Shown piece after piece: positions 1 through 8,265 of a stretch of DNA of 64,000 bases. The translations under genes were made by a program, and so were the position numbers. This DNA is from Chersky-840 sp035532735 (GTDB taxonomy: Bacteria > Actinomycetota > Acidimicrobiia > Acidimicrobiales > UBA8190), in NCBI GenBank assembly GCA_035532735.1, contig DATKQM010000066.1, positions 1 through 64,000 of the forward strand, written 5' to 3'. The notes under the pieces were generated by a model. That model worked only from the letters and a program-made list of their open reading frames with translations. It was not told where the DNA came from and did no database searches. Numbering within the stretch: the stretch's first letter is position 1; each line of letters opens with the position of its first letter.

Positions 1-327
1 GTGGGCGAAGCTCGTCCACCCGCCGGTGTCGTAGCCGCCCACCCCCGCCGCGTAGCGCCAGCGGGCGTCGAAGCAGTAACGCTCGACCGCCTCGCGGTCA
101 GACAGGCCCTCCAGGCGCTGCAGCACCATGACCACGGCCACTACCGACGGAGGCACCGAGCGCCGGCCACGATCGTCGAAGACGTCGGCGAAAATCTCGT
201 CGGGGAACAGTCCGTCGCGCTCGCGGTGCAGGAAAGAGTAGATGGAGTGCTCCGGAAGTGTCTCGCCGCAGAACCGCATCACGTCGTCGAGGAGGTTGCC
301 TTGTCGTTCGGCCTGACCCAGGCTCAT
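1..327 (-). mobile_element. IS1182-type transposase, N-terminal fragment (runs off the left edge)
   Basis: The first 109 codons are present and the rest lies outside the window. The N-terminal helical domain of InsH/IS1182-type transposases (DUF772) is recognisable: residues about 21-35 read GETLPEHSIYSFLHRE, followed by FPDEIFADVFDDRGRRSVPP and VMVLQRLEGLSDREAVER, a hallmark stretch of this family. The catalytic DDE domain is not in view. The ATG at 327 sits three bases after an in-frame TAA (331-333) that ends another reading frame, so there is almost no leader. This suggests the element is itself rearranged, or that the true start is unusual. Family assignment is firm; whether the full copy is functional cannot be judged. 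Confidence 0.8.
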
Positions 328-330
328 CGG

Positions 331-600
331 TTACTCCCGATCGAGGATTACAGACGCGCAATTCTCGCCCATCCAGGACCAAATCGCGAGCATCTCCGCC
401 CGCGAAAGACACCAGCCACCTAGGCGAGTCTCCAAGAGGTACGTGCCCGCGGGCAGGGTGAGCGAAACCGGTGTCCGGGGGACACTTGCTGAGTTGCCAT
501 GACTCGGCCGTTCACCTGGATGTCAACCGTGGCAGGGAGCCGTGATGGTTCGGAATATGTCATGCCTCTAGAGAGTTTGTTCGGCTCTGAGACGACAACG
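331..600 (-). pseudogene. Frameshifted C-terminal remnant of an unknown protein
   Basis: Two minus-strand frames join into one plausible protein tail. One carries PSRLPATVDIQVNGRVMATQ, and after a shift near the C-run at about 476-481 the other continues PVSLTLPAGTYLLETRLGGW and ends ...GENCASVILDRE with TAA at 331-333. The style (beta strands, an APAGTYLLE-like turn, a buried Cys) resembles the extracellular C-terminal domains of the large membrane glycan proteins next door, but I cannot name a family. The 5' limit is approximate. From here to the start of the next gene at 716 I see nothing else that can be supported. Confidence 0.4.
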
Positions 601-715
601 TCTGACCTAGGACTACATTTGCCCTGTTGCGCTGACTCAGGCGGGGAAAGCGACACAAGACGTCATACCGATCCGCCGGCATCATAGGACTCCACCGATC
701 GAGGATGGGCTAAGT

Positions 716-2392
716 ATGCCAGATACGGACTCTCCCCCCGTCCCGACCTCAAGATGTAATCTACGACGCCAGCGCGTGGAGCCAAAGGTCGTTGGCCGAG
801 TCCACGCACTCACGCTTGTCGCCGCGGGAGTATTTCTTCTGGCCGCGACGCGGAGGCTCTGGTTCTTCGTGGACGAGTGGGACTTTCTTACTCATAGGGG
901 CGTTCGCTTTGGAAAGCAAGGTCTCTTCTACCCACACAACGAACATTGGTCGACTATCCCGATCCTGATCTGGCGCGCACTGTTCAATCTGGTGGGTGTT
1001 CGTGACTATTGGCTTTACGCGTTGCCTTTGATCCTCGCTCATCTCGCGGTCGCCCATCTCGTGTGGCGATTGATGTTGCGTCATAATGTCGAACCCTGGA
1101 CTGCAACCCTCGTGACGGGAACCTTTGTCGTGCTGGGGGTCGGCTGGCTGAACGTAACGTCTGCGTTCCAAATAGGATTCGTTGGCTCGGTCGCGTTCGG
1201 CCTCCTGGCCGTCCAGGCCATCGAGGACGACCGACTTTGGCTTCCGGCCGTTTGGGGCATCTGTGCACTCATGTGCTCCGACATCGGAGTGCCGATGGTG
1301 GTCGCATGTGGCCTCGTTGCTTTGGCCAGTCGTAAGCCACGGCTTGCCGCTTACTCGGTTCTACCGCCTGCATTCGTCTTTCTCATCTGGTACGTGACCG
1401 TCGGCCATGAAGCTGCGAACAGTGCCACGCATTTGAAGAATCTTACACTCGATGGGCTTGCGTCGTACGTGTGGACTGGTCTGAAGGCCAGCATGGGGGG
1501 CTACATCGACTCGTCAGAATACGTGGGTGCGGTGCTGGTCAGCGTGCTGGCCGGAGCAGCCGTCGTCCGGCGTAACGTGCCCGCCGCCCTTGCGGCGTCC
1601 ACACTCGCTTTGTACGCGTTTGTAGGATTCGGAAGGCTGCACGACCCCGGGGGCCCGGCACCTGCGGGCCGTTATGCCTATGTTGCATTGGCGCTCTTGC
1701 TGCCACTGGTCGGGCAACTTGTCTCGCTCCTGATGCGGAACCACGAGATGCGCCCTCTGGTAATGTCGGGCCTGCTACTGCTCGTCGGCGCCAACGTTGT
1801 CTTGCTTCACAAGAATCAAGTCACTTGGCAACGGCATTTGGCCGAGAACGACGAACGCAGCCAAATGCAGGCGGCGGCGTATCTGATCCATATTGGAGAG
1901 AGGTTTCCAGGTCAGTTCTTCGCTTCGAGCATATGCTCGAACATCCAGTGTGTTGATCAAGATGTCCCGGACATGTCGACACTCACAACTCTGGTCAGGC
2001 GCAACGAGTTCCCCGTACCCACTTCGGTCGCCTCGAGCGACCTACGATCCGAGCGCGCCCTCTTGGGAGTGTTCGCATCCCCCAAGCGTGGCTATTCGGG
2101 CGATCTGACGTTCGTCCCCTCGAGGCCAAGTCCGTGTGCGATGCTCAGACTCGGGCGCTCGGTGTCTGTGGATCTGAGGGCGTCGGGTTCGTTGGAGTTG
2201 ATGATTGCAGGCCAACCGCGGGTTCCAATCTTGCTAGTGTCGTTCCCGGGGGTCCCGAGCTCGGCCTCCGCCTCTGTAATCGTGGCCGCGACGTCGGCGG
2301 ACAGATGGCTGAATCTGGCCTCCGGCGCTTACCCGACCGCCGTCATCACTTCCTTCAGCCCCGCTCGAGTGTGCGAAATCACGACTCGATAG
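716..2392 (+). CDS. Multi-pass membrane protein, GT-C-glycosyltransferase-like
   Basis: A 558-residue protein with about ten hydrophobic segments. The first (about residues 29-45) is followed by an extracytoplasmic loop with the acidic motif WFFVDEWDF and then HNEHWSTIPILIWRAL. An Asp/Glu pair in the first loop is where GT-C enzymes (lipid-linked sugar transferases) carry their catalytic acid. The last 150 residues are soluble and beta-rich with several Cys. I infer a transferase or carrier acting on a surface glycan at the membrane; no sugar or acceptor can be named. It has its own start (ATG 716, GGATGG upstream) and is not in an operon. The codon use and lower GC compared with the core genome suggest acquired DNA. 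Confidence 0.6.
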   Translation: MPDTDSPPVPTSRCNLRRQRVEPKVVGRVHALTLVAAGVFLLAATRRLWFFVDEWDFLTHRGVRFGKQGLFYPHNEHWSTIPILIWRALFNLVGVRDYWLYALPLILAHLAVAHLVWRLMLRHNVEPWTATLVTGTFVVLGVGWLNVTSAFQIGFVGSVAFGLLAVQAIEDDRLWLPAVWGICALMCSDIGVPMVVACGLVALASRKPRLAAYSVLPPAFVFLIWYVTVGHEAANSATHLKNLTLDGLASYVWTGLKASMGGYIDSSEYVGAVLVSVLAGAAVVRRNVPAALAASTLALYAFVGFGRLHDPGGPAPAGRYAYVALALLLPLVGQLVSLLMRNHEMRPLVMSGLLLLVGANVVLLHKNQVTWQRHLAENDERSQMQAAAYLIHIGERFPGQFFASSICSNIQCVDQDVPDMSTLTTLVRRNEFPVPTSVASSDLRSERALLGVFASPKRGYSGDLTFVPSRPSPCAMLRLGRSVSVDLRASGSLELMIAGQPRVPILLVSFPGVPSSASASVIVAATSADRWLNLASGAYPTAVITSFSPARVCEITTR

Positions 2393-2962
2393 GAATTCGG
2401 CCACTCCCGGAGCACCGGATTGAGGTGAAGACAGAGCAAGGAGGCTCGGCCCCGCCACAACACAAGCGAGATCCTGGGCCTTTCATTTAGGACGTAATCA
2501 CCTTCCCGATTCTTACCGGGTCGCCATGACCGCGGCCACCATTGAAGTTTCGTACGTGGAGCGGGCGAGGCATGCTTTGTCACCGAAGTGCGGCTGGGAT
2601 GCGAACAGAAGCGGCCTCGAACCCTTCGGCAAGGCCGGACCGTCGATCCTCGAGGGTCTCGAAGGCCGGTTCTGTGAAGAAGTACCGGGCCCAGATCATG
2701 AGACCTCGCATGAAGCCAATAGAGGCCATCCGGAGCAGCTTGTCAACTCCCCCTCTGGAGGTTGGCAAAGGCGTAGGAGGCGCGATTGGGTGCCGCAACT
2801 CGACACCGTCCGACACACCCTTGGGGTGTTACGGCTGGTCTTGAGCAGGTTGGTCCCGCAGGAGGCACGGTTGTAATGACCCTTACAACACCTCCATGTT
2901 GACCGAGTACCCGCCCCATACCACCTGCCGGGTGTGCTCCCGACGGGCAAGGCCGTACTGAG
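2393..2962. other. Intergenic stretch with a small inverted repeat
   Basis: No convincing gene is present in these 570 bases between two convergent membrane-protein genes. A perfect 7-base inverted repeat (GTTGTAA at 2870-2876, TTACAAC at 2883-2889, 6-base loop) could form a weak hairpin between the convergent genes, but it has no T-tract and its role as a terminator is doubtful. A minus-strand open frame at 2580-2816 has some protein-like character and may be an old gene fragment. Confidence 0.35.
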
Positions 2963-4477
2963 CTATCGCTTATTGCACGCGGTCAGGCTTCGCAGTCGCT
3001 CTTCTGAAGAGGACAAGAGAGGCAACCCCTCGGCTCTGTAACGACGTTTGCTCTCCGGCTGGAAGACGCTCAGATGTTCCCGCCTGGCAAGTTCGATCCA
3101 CGGGAGGACGAATTTTGACCAGCCCGAGGAAACGGCATAATCGACGTAGCAGGGCTTCTCGGACGGCGGAACCCGGTCCAGGTTGACGACGATGCGAGCA
3201 GCGGCTTCTTGACGTTCTGAGAAGCTCTGCGAAAGTCCTTCCATCGTTCCAGCAACGCCCTGAACAACGAAGAGCGCGATCAGTGCAGCACATCCAATCA
3301 GACGAAGACCATCGGCCATGTGCAACTTTGGTAGATGAGCCCAAACGTAGATCACGATGGCAACGAGCAAAAGGAGATTCGGCATCGTGTAGCGACTGTT
3401 TGTAACGGCCACCGCATACCGAAGTCCCTCTCCAAAGCGACCCATGGCAATAATGAAGTCAACCAACAGAGCGAAGACTATGAGTAGTAGCGGCAACGGG
3501 TTGGATTGGGCGCGTCGCTCGCGATATGTCTGTACCATGACGAAGGCGGACGTCAAGAAAATGGCTGCTCCTTGCACGCCGTGCACCCACAGATGCGACT
3601 CGATACCTGTCGTTGACAAAGGGATGACGTTCCCGGCAAGCATGACGTCGTACCCGACCAACTGGTTGAGGTGAGTCAGTGTGTACACTATTGAGCAACC
3701 GTCTTGATTTGCCGCGCACCCGTAGTTGAGCAACCTATAGCCATGGAAATAGACGATCGCCGTCACGACTCCAAGAATCGTCCATGTGGCCACCTCCATC
3801 TTGTTCCTCTTGGATTGCCAGAGTAGACAGATCAGCCCGATTGGCCAGACGGCAAATCCTTGGATGAATGACAGCGACGCCGCTAACGCTGCCACGAGTG
3901 CAATGACAAAGGAGAACCGTCGGTGGTTGATCAGAAGGTAGATCGCGCTGACTGTGAAGGTGACGGTAAAGTACCAAGATAGCTGAAAGGCCCAAAGTGC
4001 ATTTGAAAAGTCAACTAAGCTAAACCATACGATCCCGATCACGAACACCGGCAGCGGCGTAAGTCTTCGGCCAATGTACGAACGAAAGAGAACCAGTACC
4101 AACACATAGGTCGCGGTGAACGTGAGCGCGCTGAACAATATGACGCCCCGTTCGTTCAGGTGATCGAAGATCCCAAAAGCCATGTAGACCAGCCTTCCCG
4201 TCACCTCTCGGGAGTCGGTCCACTGCGCCCACAGAGCACCTAACTCGATGTGTCCGTGGATGGCTGCCGCGACGATGGGCACGGTTGACCAGTCATCAAT
4301 AAATGGAACATTGACCGCGTAGTGATACACGTAGAGCAGGTAGAGCGCTGCTGGAATTACCGCCGCAACCACTACTCCTATTCGTGAACCTCGGCTCCCA
4401 TGACCGCGCGCAATATCAGGCAGCGACGTCGCCACCTGTTCCGTATTTGTCAATGCCTCTCCCGCCATAGACGGCAC
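2963..4477 (-). CDS. Multi-pass membrane protein with FIDDW motif, GT-C-like
   Basis: A 504-residue protein (495-502 if a later ATG is used; MAGE... at 4468 is a good alternative because the paralogous copy next door is similar from exactly there). About ten membrane segments are followed by a C-terminal soluble domain of about 100 residues. The first loop carries VPFIDDWSTVP, an acidic motif in the position of the GT-C catalytic Asp, matching VDEWDF in the gene at 716. The C-terminal domain has CYVDYAVSSGW and HLSVFQPESKRRYRAEGLPL, which are conserved in the deleted paralogue downstream. I infer a surface-glycan enzyme or a related membrane protein of unknown substrate. GC is clearly lower than in the core genome. 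Confidence 0.6.
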   Translation of the reverse strand: MPSMAGEALTNTEQVATSLPDIARGHGSRGSRIGVVVAAVIPAALYLLYVYHYAVNVPFIDDWSTVPIVAAAIHGHIELGALWAQWTDSREVTGRLVYMAFGIFDHLNERGVILFSALTFTATYVLVLVLFRSYIGRRLTPLPVFVIGIVWFSLVDFSNALWAFQLSWYFTVTFTVSAIYLLINHRRFSFVIALVAALAASLSFIQGFAVWPIGLICLLWQSKRNKMEVATWTILGVVTAIVYFHGYRLLNYGCAANQDGCSIVYTLTHLNQLVGYDVMLAGNVIPLSTTGIESHLWVHGVQGAAIFLTSAFVMVQTYRERRAQSNPLPLLLIVFALLVDFIIAMGRFGEGLRYAVAVTNSRYTMPNLLLLVAIVIYVWAHLPKLHMADGLRLIGCAALIALFVVQGVAGTMEGLSQSFSERQEAAARIVVNLDRVPPSEKPCYVDYAVSSGWSKFVLPWIELARREHLSVFQPESKRRYRAEGLPLLSSSEERLRSLTACNKR

Positions 4478-4492
4478 ATATCGCTAACGGTG

Positions 4493-4879
4493 TCAGCCTT
4501 GATTACACTGAGAAAGAACGGGTAGACCCTCGGTTCTGTACTGGCGTTCGACCTCTGATTGGAACACTGTTAAGTGATTCTGTTTTGCAGTCCCCACCCA
4601 AAGTAAATGGACGGGATACCAACCCGACCACACTGCAATATCAAAGTAGCAAACCTTGTCGGACTGTGGAACCTGGATTAGGTTGACGAGGGCACGTGCA
4701 CGAACCTCGTTAAATGCGTAGAGATTGCGCCCGTTGGACACCCCCAGCACCGTCCCATCGACAGATTGAACGCGGAGTATTGCCGTCAGTGCACCGCAAG
4801 CAGCGAATCGAAGACCAGCCGATGCGCCCGGAAGCGAATCCGTCGCCTGCTCCTTTGTAATCAATGCCCCTCCCGCCTG
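4493..4879 (-). pseudogene. Internally deleted, start-less paralogue of the 504-residue membrane protein
   Basis: The frame begins AGGALITKEQATDSLP, which aligns with AGEALTNTEQVATSLP at the N-terminus of the neighbouring gene. It then jumps straight to LRFAACGALTAILRVQ, matching LRLIGCAALIALFVVQ about 360 residues further on, and continues through CYFDIAVWSGW and HLTVFQSEVERQYRTEGLPV to the end. The ATG of the intact copy corresponds to CAG here (4877-4879), so the start codon is gone. An open frame does extend to an ATG at 4930, but that part lies in the transposase remnant. This is a tandem duplicate that lost its membrane core and start, and is most likely dead. Confidence 0.75.
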
Positions 4880-4890
4880 GTGTCCACATC

Positions 4891-5380
4891 GTAGGCGAGC
4901 ACCGGATGGCCTGCGTCGTCGTGTCCGCAACTGTGGCTGTACTCACCGCCATCGACGTCTTCACCCGGTGAGCCCTTGTGGCCATCGTGCTCGGACCGGT
5001 GCACGGCACCCACACCATGCGTTTCATCGGCCAGGTGCTGAGGCACTACCGGCGCCTCGGCGTGCGGGTCAGAGCCGTGCTCAGCGATGACGGTCCCGAG
5101 TACGTAGCGAAGGGCTTCCGGGCCCACCTGACGGCGAAGAGCCTGACCCATGTGCGCATCCAACCGCGGTCCCCCAACCACAACTCGGTGTGCGAGCGCT
5201 TCCACGGCACGATTCTTCAGGAGTGCTGGTGACCGGCCTTCCACCACCGGCGCTTCACCTCGATCCGCCAGCTCCAGGCCCAACCTGACGCCTGGCTCGT
5301 GCACTACGACCACCGCCGCAAGAACCATGGGGACTACATGCGGGGCAGGACTCCGAACGTCGTACTCGACAGCTTCAGAC
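4891..5380 (+). pseudogene. IS481/IS3-type transposase (integrase core), interrupted by two TGA codons
   Basis: One continuous frame reads TAIDVFTR-stop-ALVAIV, then VLSDDGPEYVAKGF, RIQPRSPNHNSVCERFHGT and ILQECW-stop-PAFHHRRF, then DAWLVHYDHRRKNHG. The SDDGPEY and N-HN-ERFHGT segments are the second Asp and the Glu region of the DDE integrase core (rve). The stops are TGA at 4969-4971, where relatives have Trp, and TGA at 5230-5232, where relatives have Arg. Each is one transition away from a sense codon. The N-terminal helix-turn-helix half is missing. It abuts the deleted membrane-protein copy, so this element probably caused or followed that rearrangement. Family assignment is by motif; IS481 is more likely than IS3. 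Confidence 0.7.
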
Positions 5381-5519
5381 AGAGCAGGCAGCATGATCAT
5401 GACCACCACGAACCACAGAGGCCATCTGTCACCTCGCCCCTCGGTCCAGGAGCTCTGGATGAGGTACTCCCTGGAGGCGCTCGGCGGATGCATCAGACTC
5501 CGCGAGGTTGTCGATAGAT

Positions 5520-5815
5520 TCCCCCAGGTCAGAGGGCGACTCAAACGCCATATCTAACTGCGCGACGACGAGGTCGATGACATCGCAACAGTCCCAGTCA
5601 AGAAGCTTACGAAGTCACAGACTCGAGCGCTAGTCCAGAGCCTTCGTGATATCGCGGCAATATTGAAGACGGCGAACCGCAAGTTCAAAACCGAGGTGTA
5701 CGCCGAGCTTGGCGTCGAACCCACATACGACCCGGAGCACCGAGACGCTGGTGAGCGCGGGACCAACTCGTGTACAACAGAACGTGTCGGAGAACCGAAG
5801 TGCACGTTCTCGTAC
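5520..5815 (+). pseudogene. C-terminal remnant of a large serine recombinase
   Basis: The translation KKLTKSQTRALVQSLRDIAA, LKTANRKFKTEVYAELGV and TNSCTTERVGE aligns segment by segment with the last 65 residues of the intact integrase that ends at 14259 (TKEQVRTLVLALHDIA, KAEVYAELGV, TNRCANGRVGE). An in-frame stop separates it from a weaker upstream match. The core sequence at 5783-5793 falls at the same codons as in the intact gene, where the recombinase end runs into the tRNA 3' end. This is therefore the right-hand end of an older, mostly lost element at the same attachment site. Confidence 0.75.
5783..5793. repeat. Attachment-core copy 1 (old, partial)
   Basis: CGTGTCGGAGA repeats the 3' end of tRNA-Leu(GAG) as it occurs at 14239-14249, including its position within the C-terminal codons of a serine recombinase. 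It marks the scar of an earlier integration. Confidence 0.6.
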
Positions 5816-5880
5816 CTACGGTCACTCGCGGGCTTGAGTCCTGGCAAGAAACTGATACAACCCCGTGACAGGCTGGGGTC

Positions 5881-6078
5881 GTGGAGGATCCGTCTGATCG
5901 TGAACCGCCGGCAGTGGTCCAATACCGACTCGAGGAGGCACTTGACCTGCTCGCCGCTCTTGAAGAGGCCCGTGACGCCCTGATCACGACCGACCACCTG
6001 GCCGAGGCGGCGCAGCATCAGATCCAGCTTCTCAGCCGTAGACTGGGCTTCGACGAACCGGGAGGCGACGATGGTTGA
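5881..6078 (+). CDS. Small hypothetical protein upstream of the excisionase-like gene
   Basis: A 65-residue acidic, helical protein (VVQYRLEEALDLLAALEEAR, HQIQLLSRRLGF) starting at GTG 5881. Its last bases overlap the ATG of the next gene by eight bases, a typical sign of translational coupling. That makes it more likely to be real than its size alone would. No family is recognised. It sits between attachment-core copies 1 and 2, so it is a leftover of an intermediate element. It could be a small regulator or a partner of the DNA-binding protein that follows. Confidence 0.5.
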   Translation: MEDPSDREPPAVVQYRLEEALDLLAALEEARDALITTDHLAEAAQHQIQLLSRRLGFDEPGGDDG

Positions 6079-6241
6079 AGAGCAGCCGCTCCGGGCGGCG
6101 CAGGCGGCTCGGAGGTTGGGTATTCCCACAAAGGAACTACTCCGCCTCGTGTATGAACGAAAGATCCGCTATGTCATGGTGGACGGCATTGCTCACGTCC
6201 CGATCGACGCCGTAGAGGAGTACCGCTCCAAAGCCTCGTGA
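6071..6241 (+). CDS. Excisionase / MerR-like helix-turn-helix protein
   Basis: A 56-residue protein whose centre reads AAQAARRLGIPTKELLRLVY, followed by YVMVDGIAHVPIDAVEEY. This is the winged helix-turn-helix layout of small excisionase/MerR-type DNA-binding proteins (helix, turn, recognition helix, then a two-strand wing ending in a Pro-x-Asp-Ala-x-x-x-Tyr/Phe helix). Such proteins steer the direction of recombination by an integrase. It is coupled to the preceding 65-residue gene and lies 30 bases before attachment-core copy 2. The element it belonged to has lost its recombinase, so it may now be an orphan or may act on the neighbouring element. Function is inferred from the fold only. Confidence 0.6.
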   Translation: MVEEQPLRAAQAARRLGIPTKELLRLVYERKIRYVMVDGIAHVPIDAVEEYRSKAS

Positions 6242-6271
6242 CTCTCCATCGCTGACGATCACGACAACTCG

Positions 6272-6286
6272 GTGTCGGAGAGGGGA
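6272..6286. repeat. Attachment-core copy 2, left end (attL) of the intact element
   Basis: GTGTCGGAGAGGGGA is an exact 15-base copy of 14240-14254, the 3' end of tRNA-Leu(GAG). It is the displaced tRNA end left behind when the element inserted. The flanks differ apart from a short C-run. Confidence 0.7.
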
Positions 6287-6332
6287 TTACCCCCATAAGC
6301 ACACCGACCGGCTGGGCCACGGAGTGGGCGGC

Positions 6333-6647
6333 TTAGCGATCGATCATCCATCCTCCGACACCGCCCGCCTCCGTCAGTTCCACTTCCAACACGAGAACCC
6401 GACCATTTCCCTGGGTCCCCCAGAGCCGGACGCCGACCACCACTGCGTCGGCCCTGCCGTTGGGGAATCGCTCGGAGTCCAAGGGGACCTGCGGCAGGCC
6501 TCTGAGGTTGTCGAGATTGATTCGGGAGCCGATCGGCAGCGGGAGGAGCCCATCGAGCCAGAGCAGTTGAGCGTCAGACCCTGACTCTTGAATCAGGGTC
6601 TCAGTAGGCAGGGGGAGGTGTGGCGGATCGAGCGGCTCGTCGGTCAC
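6333..6647 (-). CDS. Hypothetical protein near the left end of the element
   Basis: A 104-residue protein with GTG start at 6647. It contains LPLPIGSRINLDNLRGLPQV and an alternating hydrophobic stretch GRVLVLEVELTEAGGVGG near the C-terminus that looks like beta strands of a small compact domain. No family is recognised. It is divergent from the 84-residue gene that follows. A competing plus-strand frame here is less protein-like. Moderate to low certainty. Confidence 0.45.
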   Translation of the reverse strand: MTDEPLDPPHLPLPTETLIQESGSDAQLLWLDGLLPLPIGSRINLDNLRGLPQVPLDSERFPNGRADAVVVGVRLWGTQGNGRVLVLEVELTEAGGVGGWMIDR

Positions 6648-6688
6648 GGTGACAACGCTACCGTGGCGGGCAAGAGAGGTGGCCTAAC

Positions 6689-6943
6689 GTGAACATTCTG
6701 ACCGTCGCCGAGATGGGCGACTACCAAAGCCAAGCACCCACTGGAACACTCACCCGCCGTCCGCCGCAGCGAGGCGTCAAGTGGTACCACGCCGTCCTCA
6801 TCTCCGACGATGGGACACCGGAGCCACTCGCCCTGGGTGGCTTCCGATGGACAGAGCCGCTGGGCGAGCCCTGGCCGCCGAACGCGATGGCCAAGTGCGA
6901 AGCGTGCCGCGACGCGGTCTATAGGCTCGAGCACGAAGGCTAG
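6689..6943 (+). CDS. Small hypothetical protein with CxxC pair
   Basis: An 84-residue protein with GTG start at 6689 and a good ribosome-binding site (AGAGGTGG). It has WYHAVLISDDGTPEPLALGG in the middle and ends MAKCEACRDAVYRLE; the single Cys-x-x-Cys could bind a metal only together with a partner. It is followed after 11 bases by the 268-residue gene, so the two probably form a transcription unit. It is cargo of the element; function unknown. Confidence 0.55.
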   Translation: MNILTVAEMGDYQSQAPTGTLTRRPPQRGVKWYHAVLISDDGTPEPLALGGFRWTEPLGEPWPPNAMAKCEACRDAVYRLEHEG

Positions 6944-6954
6944 CCAGCAAGCAG

Positions 6955-7761
6955 ATGCCAACCGAACGGGTCGAGATGATCGTCGCTACGTCAGCACCCT
7001 TTGAGGCTTACGGCGAAATGGTCCAGCTTGGCGAGCAAGTGCTCAAGGACCTTGCGGAGGGGCTCCGTACAGGAACAATGCGATCGCTCTGGCAGCACGA
7101 CATCCGTCGACCATCCGCCTTCCAAATCTTGGACGCTGGTGTAAGGCAGCGAGGCGACGGCGTACGCGAGGTTTGGGCCCTTGCTGACGTCGATGCCGAT
7201 GAGTGGGCTCAGCATCAGGCCGAACTAGCGGCAGCAGGGGCACCCGGCGGCATGTCTTTCTCAGGCTCGGAACCGCTCGGTGAGCTATCGTCGCAATCAC
7301 CGGACGATGCCTTGTCGTTGAATCTGGCTGCGGATAGGGGCCATTGGACAGACGAGGAGATCTTGGCGGCTGCAGAAGAATTGCGGTCGCTTGGCCCAGT
7401 TTCGGTCGGCCGTCGATTCGAGTTCGCCCATGACCCGCGGGCGGTCGTGGACCTTTGGCTCGCCTGGAAGAATTACGGAGAGCCCATTGTCCTCGGAGCG
7501 GGGGGCAACTTCTTGTTCGCCGCACTTCGACGATTCCTGCGGCTCGACAAACCAACGATCTTCCATCTCACAATCGAAGAAGAGAACAGGACGATCCACG
7601 GCCATCTCGAAACGCACGACACTGACGTGCTCAAGCGTGCGATCGACGCATTGGCACAATTGGCGTCCCGAGATGAGGGCGCCGGGCCAGCCACATGGAC
7701 AGAGCCCGAGGGCCTCTGGCTGGACCCACCGGCTGCTGACCAAACGCAACTCATCGACTAG
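6955..7761 (+). CDS. Hypothetical cargo protein of the element
   Basis: A 268-residue soluble protein with no signal peptide or membrane segment. The N-terminal third is helical; the middle holds HWTDEEILAAAEELRSLG and a segment VDLWLAWKNYGEPIVLGAG. The C-terminal third has an arginine-rich helix (FAALRRFLRLDKP), two strands with the acidic EEENRTIHGHLE between them, then a helix. The strand-strand-helix ending after a cationic helix is reminiscent of small adaptor domains attached to bacterial conflict effectors, but this is only a visual likeness. Satellites often carry anti-phage cargo in this position, so a defence role is possible but unproven. Confidence 0.55.
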   Translation: MPTERVEMIVATSAPFEAYGEMVQLGEQVLKDLAEGLRTGTMRSLWQHDIRRPSAFQILDAGVRQRGDGVREVWALADVDADEWAQHQAELAAAGAPGGMSFSGSEPLGELSSQSPDDALSLNLAADRGHWTDEEILAAAEELRSLGPVSVGRRFEFAHDPRAVVDLWLAWKNYGEPIVLGAGGNFLFAALRRFLRLDKPTIFHLTIEEENRTIHGHLETHDTDVLKRAIDALAQLASRDEGAGPATWTEPEGLWLDPPAADQTQLID

Positions 7762-8265
7762 CGGCGATGCTCTCTACGTGGCTGGTGGACATCGCCCACG
7801 TGCTCGTCACACGCCTCTACCGCCCAGCGTGCGCCACGAGGGTTGACGAAGGTCCCTGACCATCCGGAAGCACTCCCCGGGGCTGGGCCAGGCGACGTTG
7901 GCGACGTGGGTCACTCAGGCAGTCTGCGCCCCGGGTGTCCGACTCACTTCCTCGTGGGAGGTGGTCACGGTCTCCCCCACCACGGCGGCTGGGGCCTTTC
8001 GTCCTCCGGGGTGCGCCACTACCGAACCATCTCGTCGAGCCCATCGGCCTGACGACACAGATCGGCGGCCCTCTCCTCGGCTCGGCGGAGGATTCCTTCG
8101 TCGGCCGTTCACGCGGTCGCCGGGGGCATCTGTCCGTCGTAGGTCATATGCCGATCGAAGCCTCCGCGCTGCGATCCGAGGCGGAGAGCTGGCCCAGCGA
8201 ACGGACGCCCGATCCAGGACTAGGAGCCTCCTCCCCCATTTATCCACCGCGCATAGGCTCGCCGT
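7762..8265. other. Gap inside the element without a recognisable gene
   Basis: About 500 bases lie between two plus-strand cargo genes. Several open frames exist on both strands, but all are rich in Arg, Pro and Ser with no protein-like pattern, and none has a coupled or well-spaced start. I see nothing I can support here beyond a probable promoter for the gene at 8266. Confidence 0.4.

Noticed and set aside
2580..2816. Minus-strand open frame of 78 codons between the two membrane genes
   Set aside because: Some protein-like stretches, but no family, no coupled start and no support from neighbours.
5399..5556. Open frames on both strands between the broken transposase and the old recombinase tail
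   Set aside because: Short, one begins with Met-Ile-Thr-Thr repeats, and no continuity with either flank could be shown except a weak match just before 5558.
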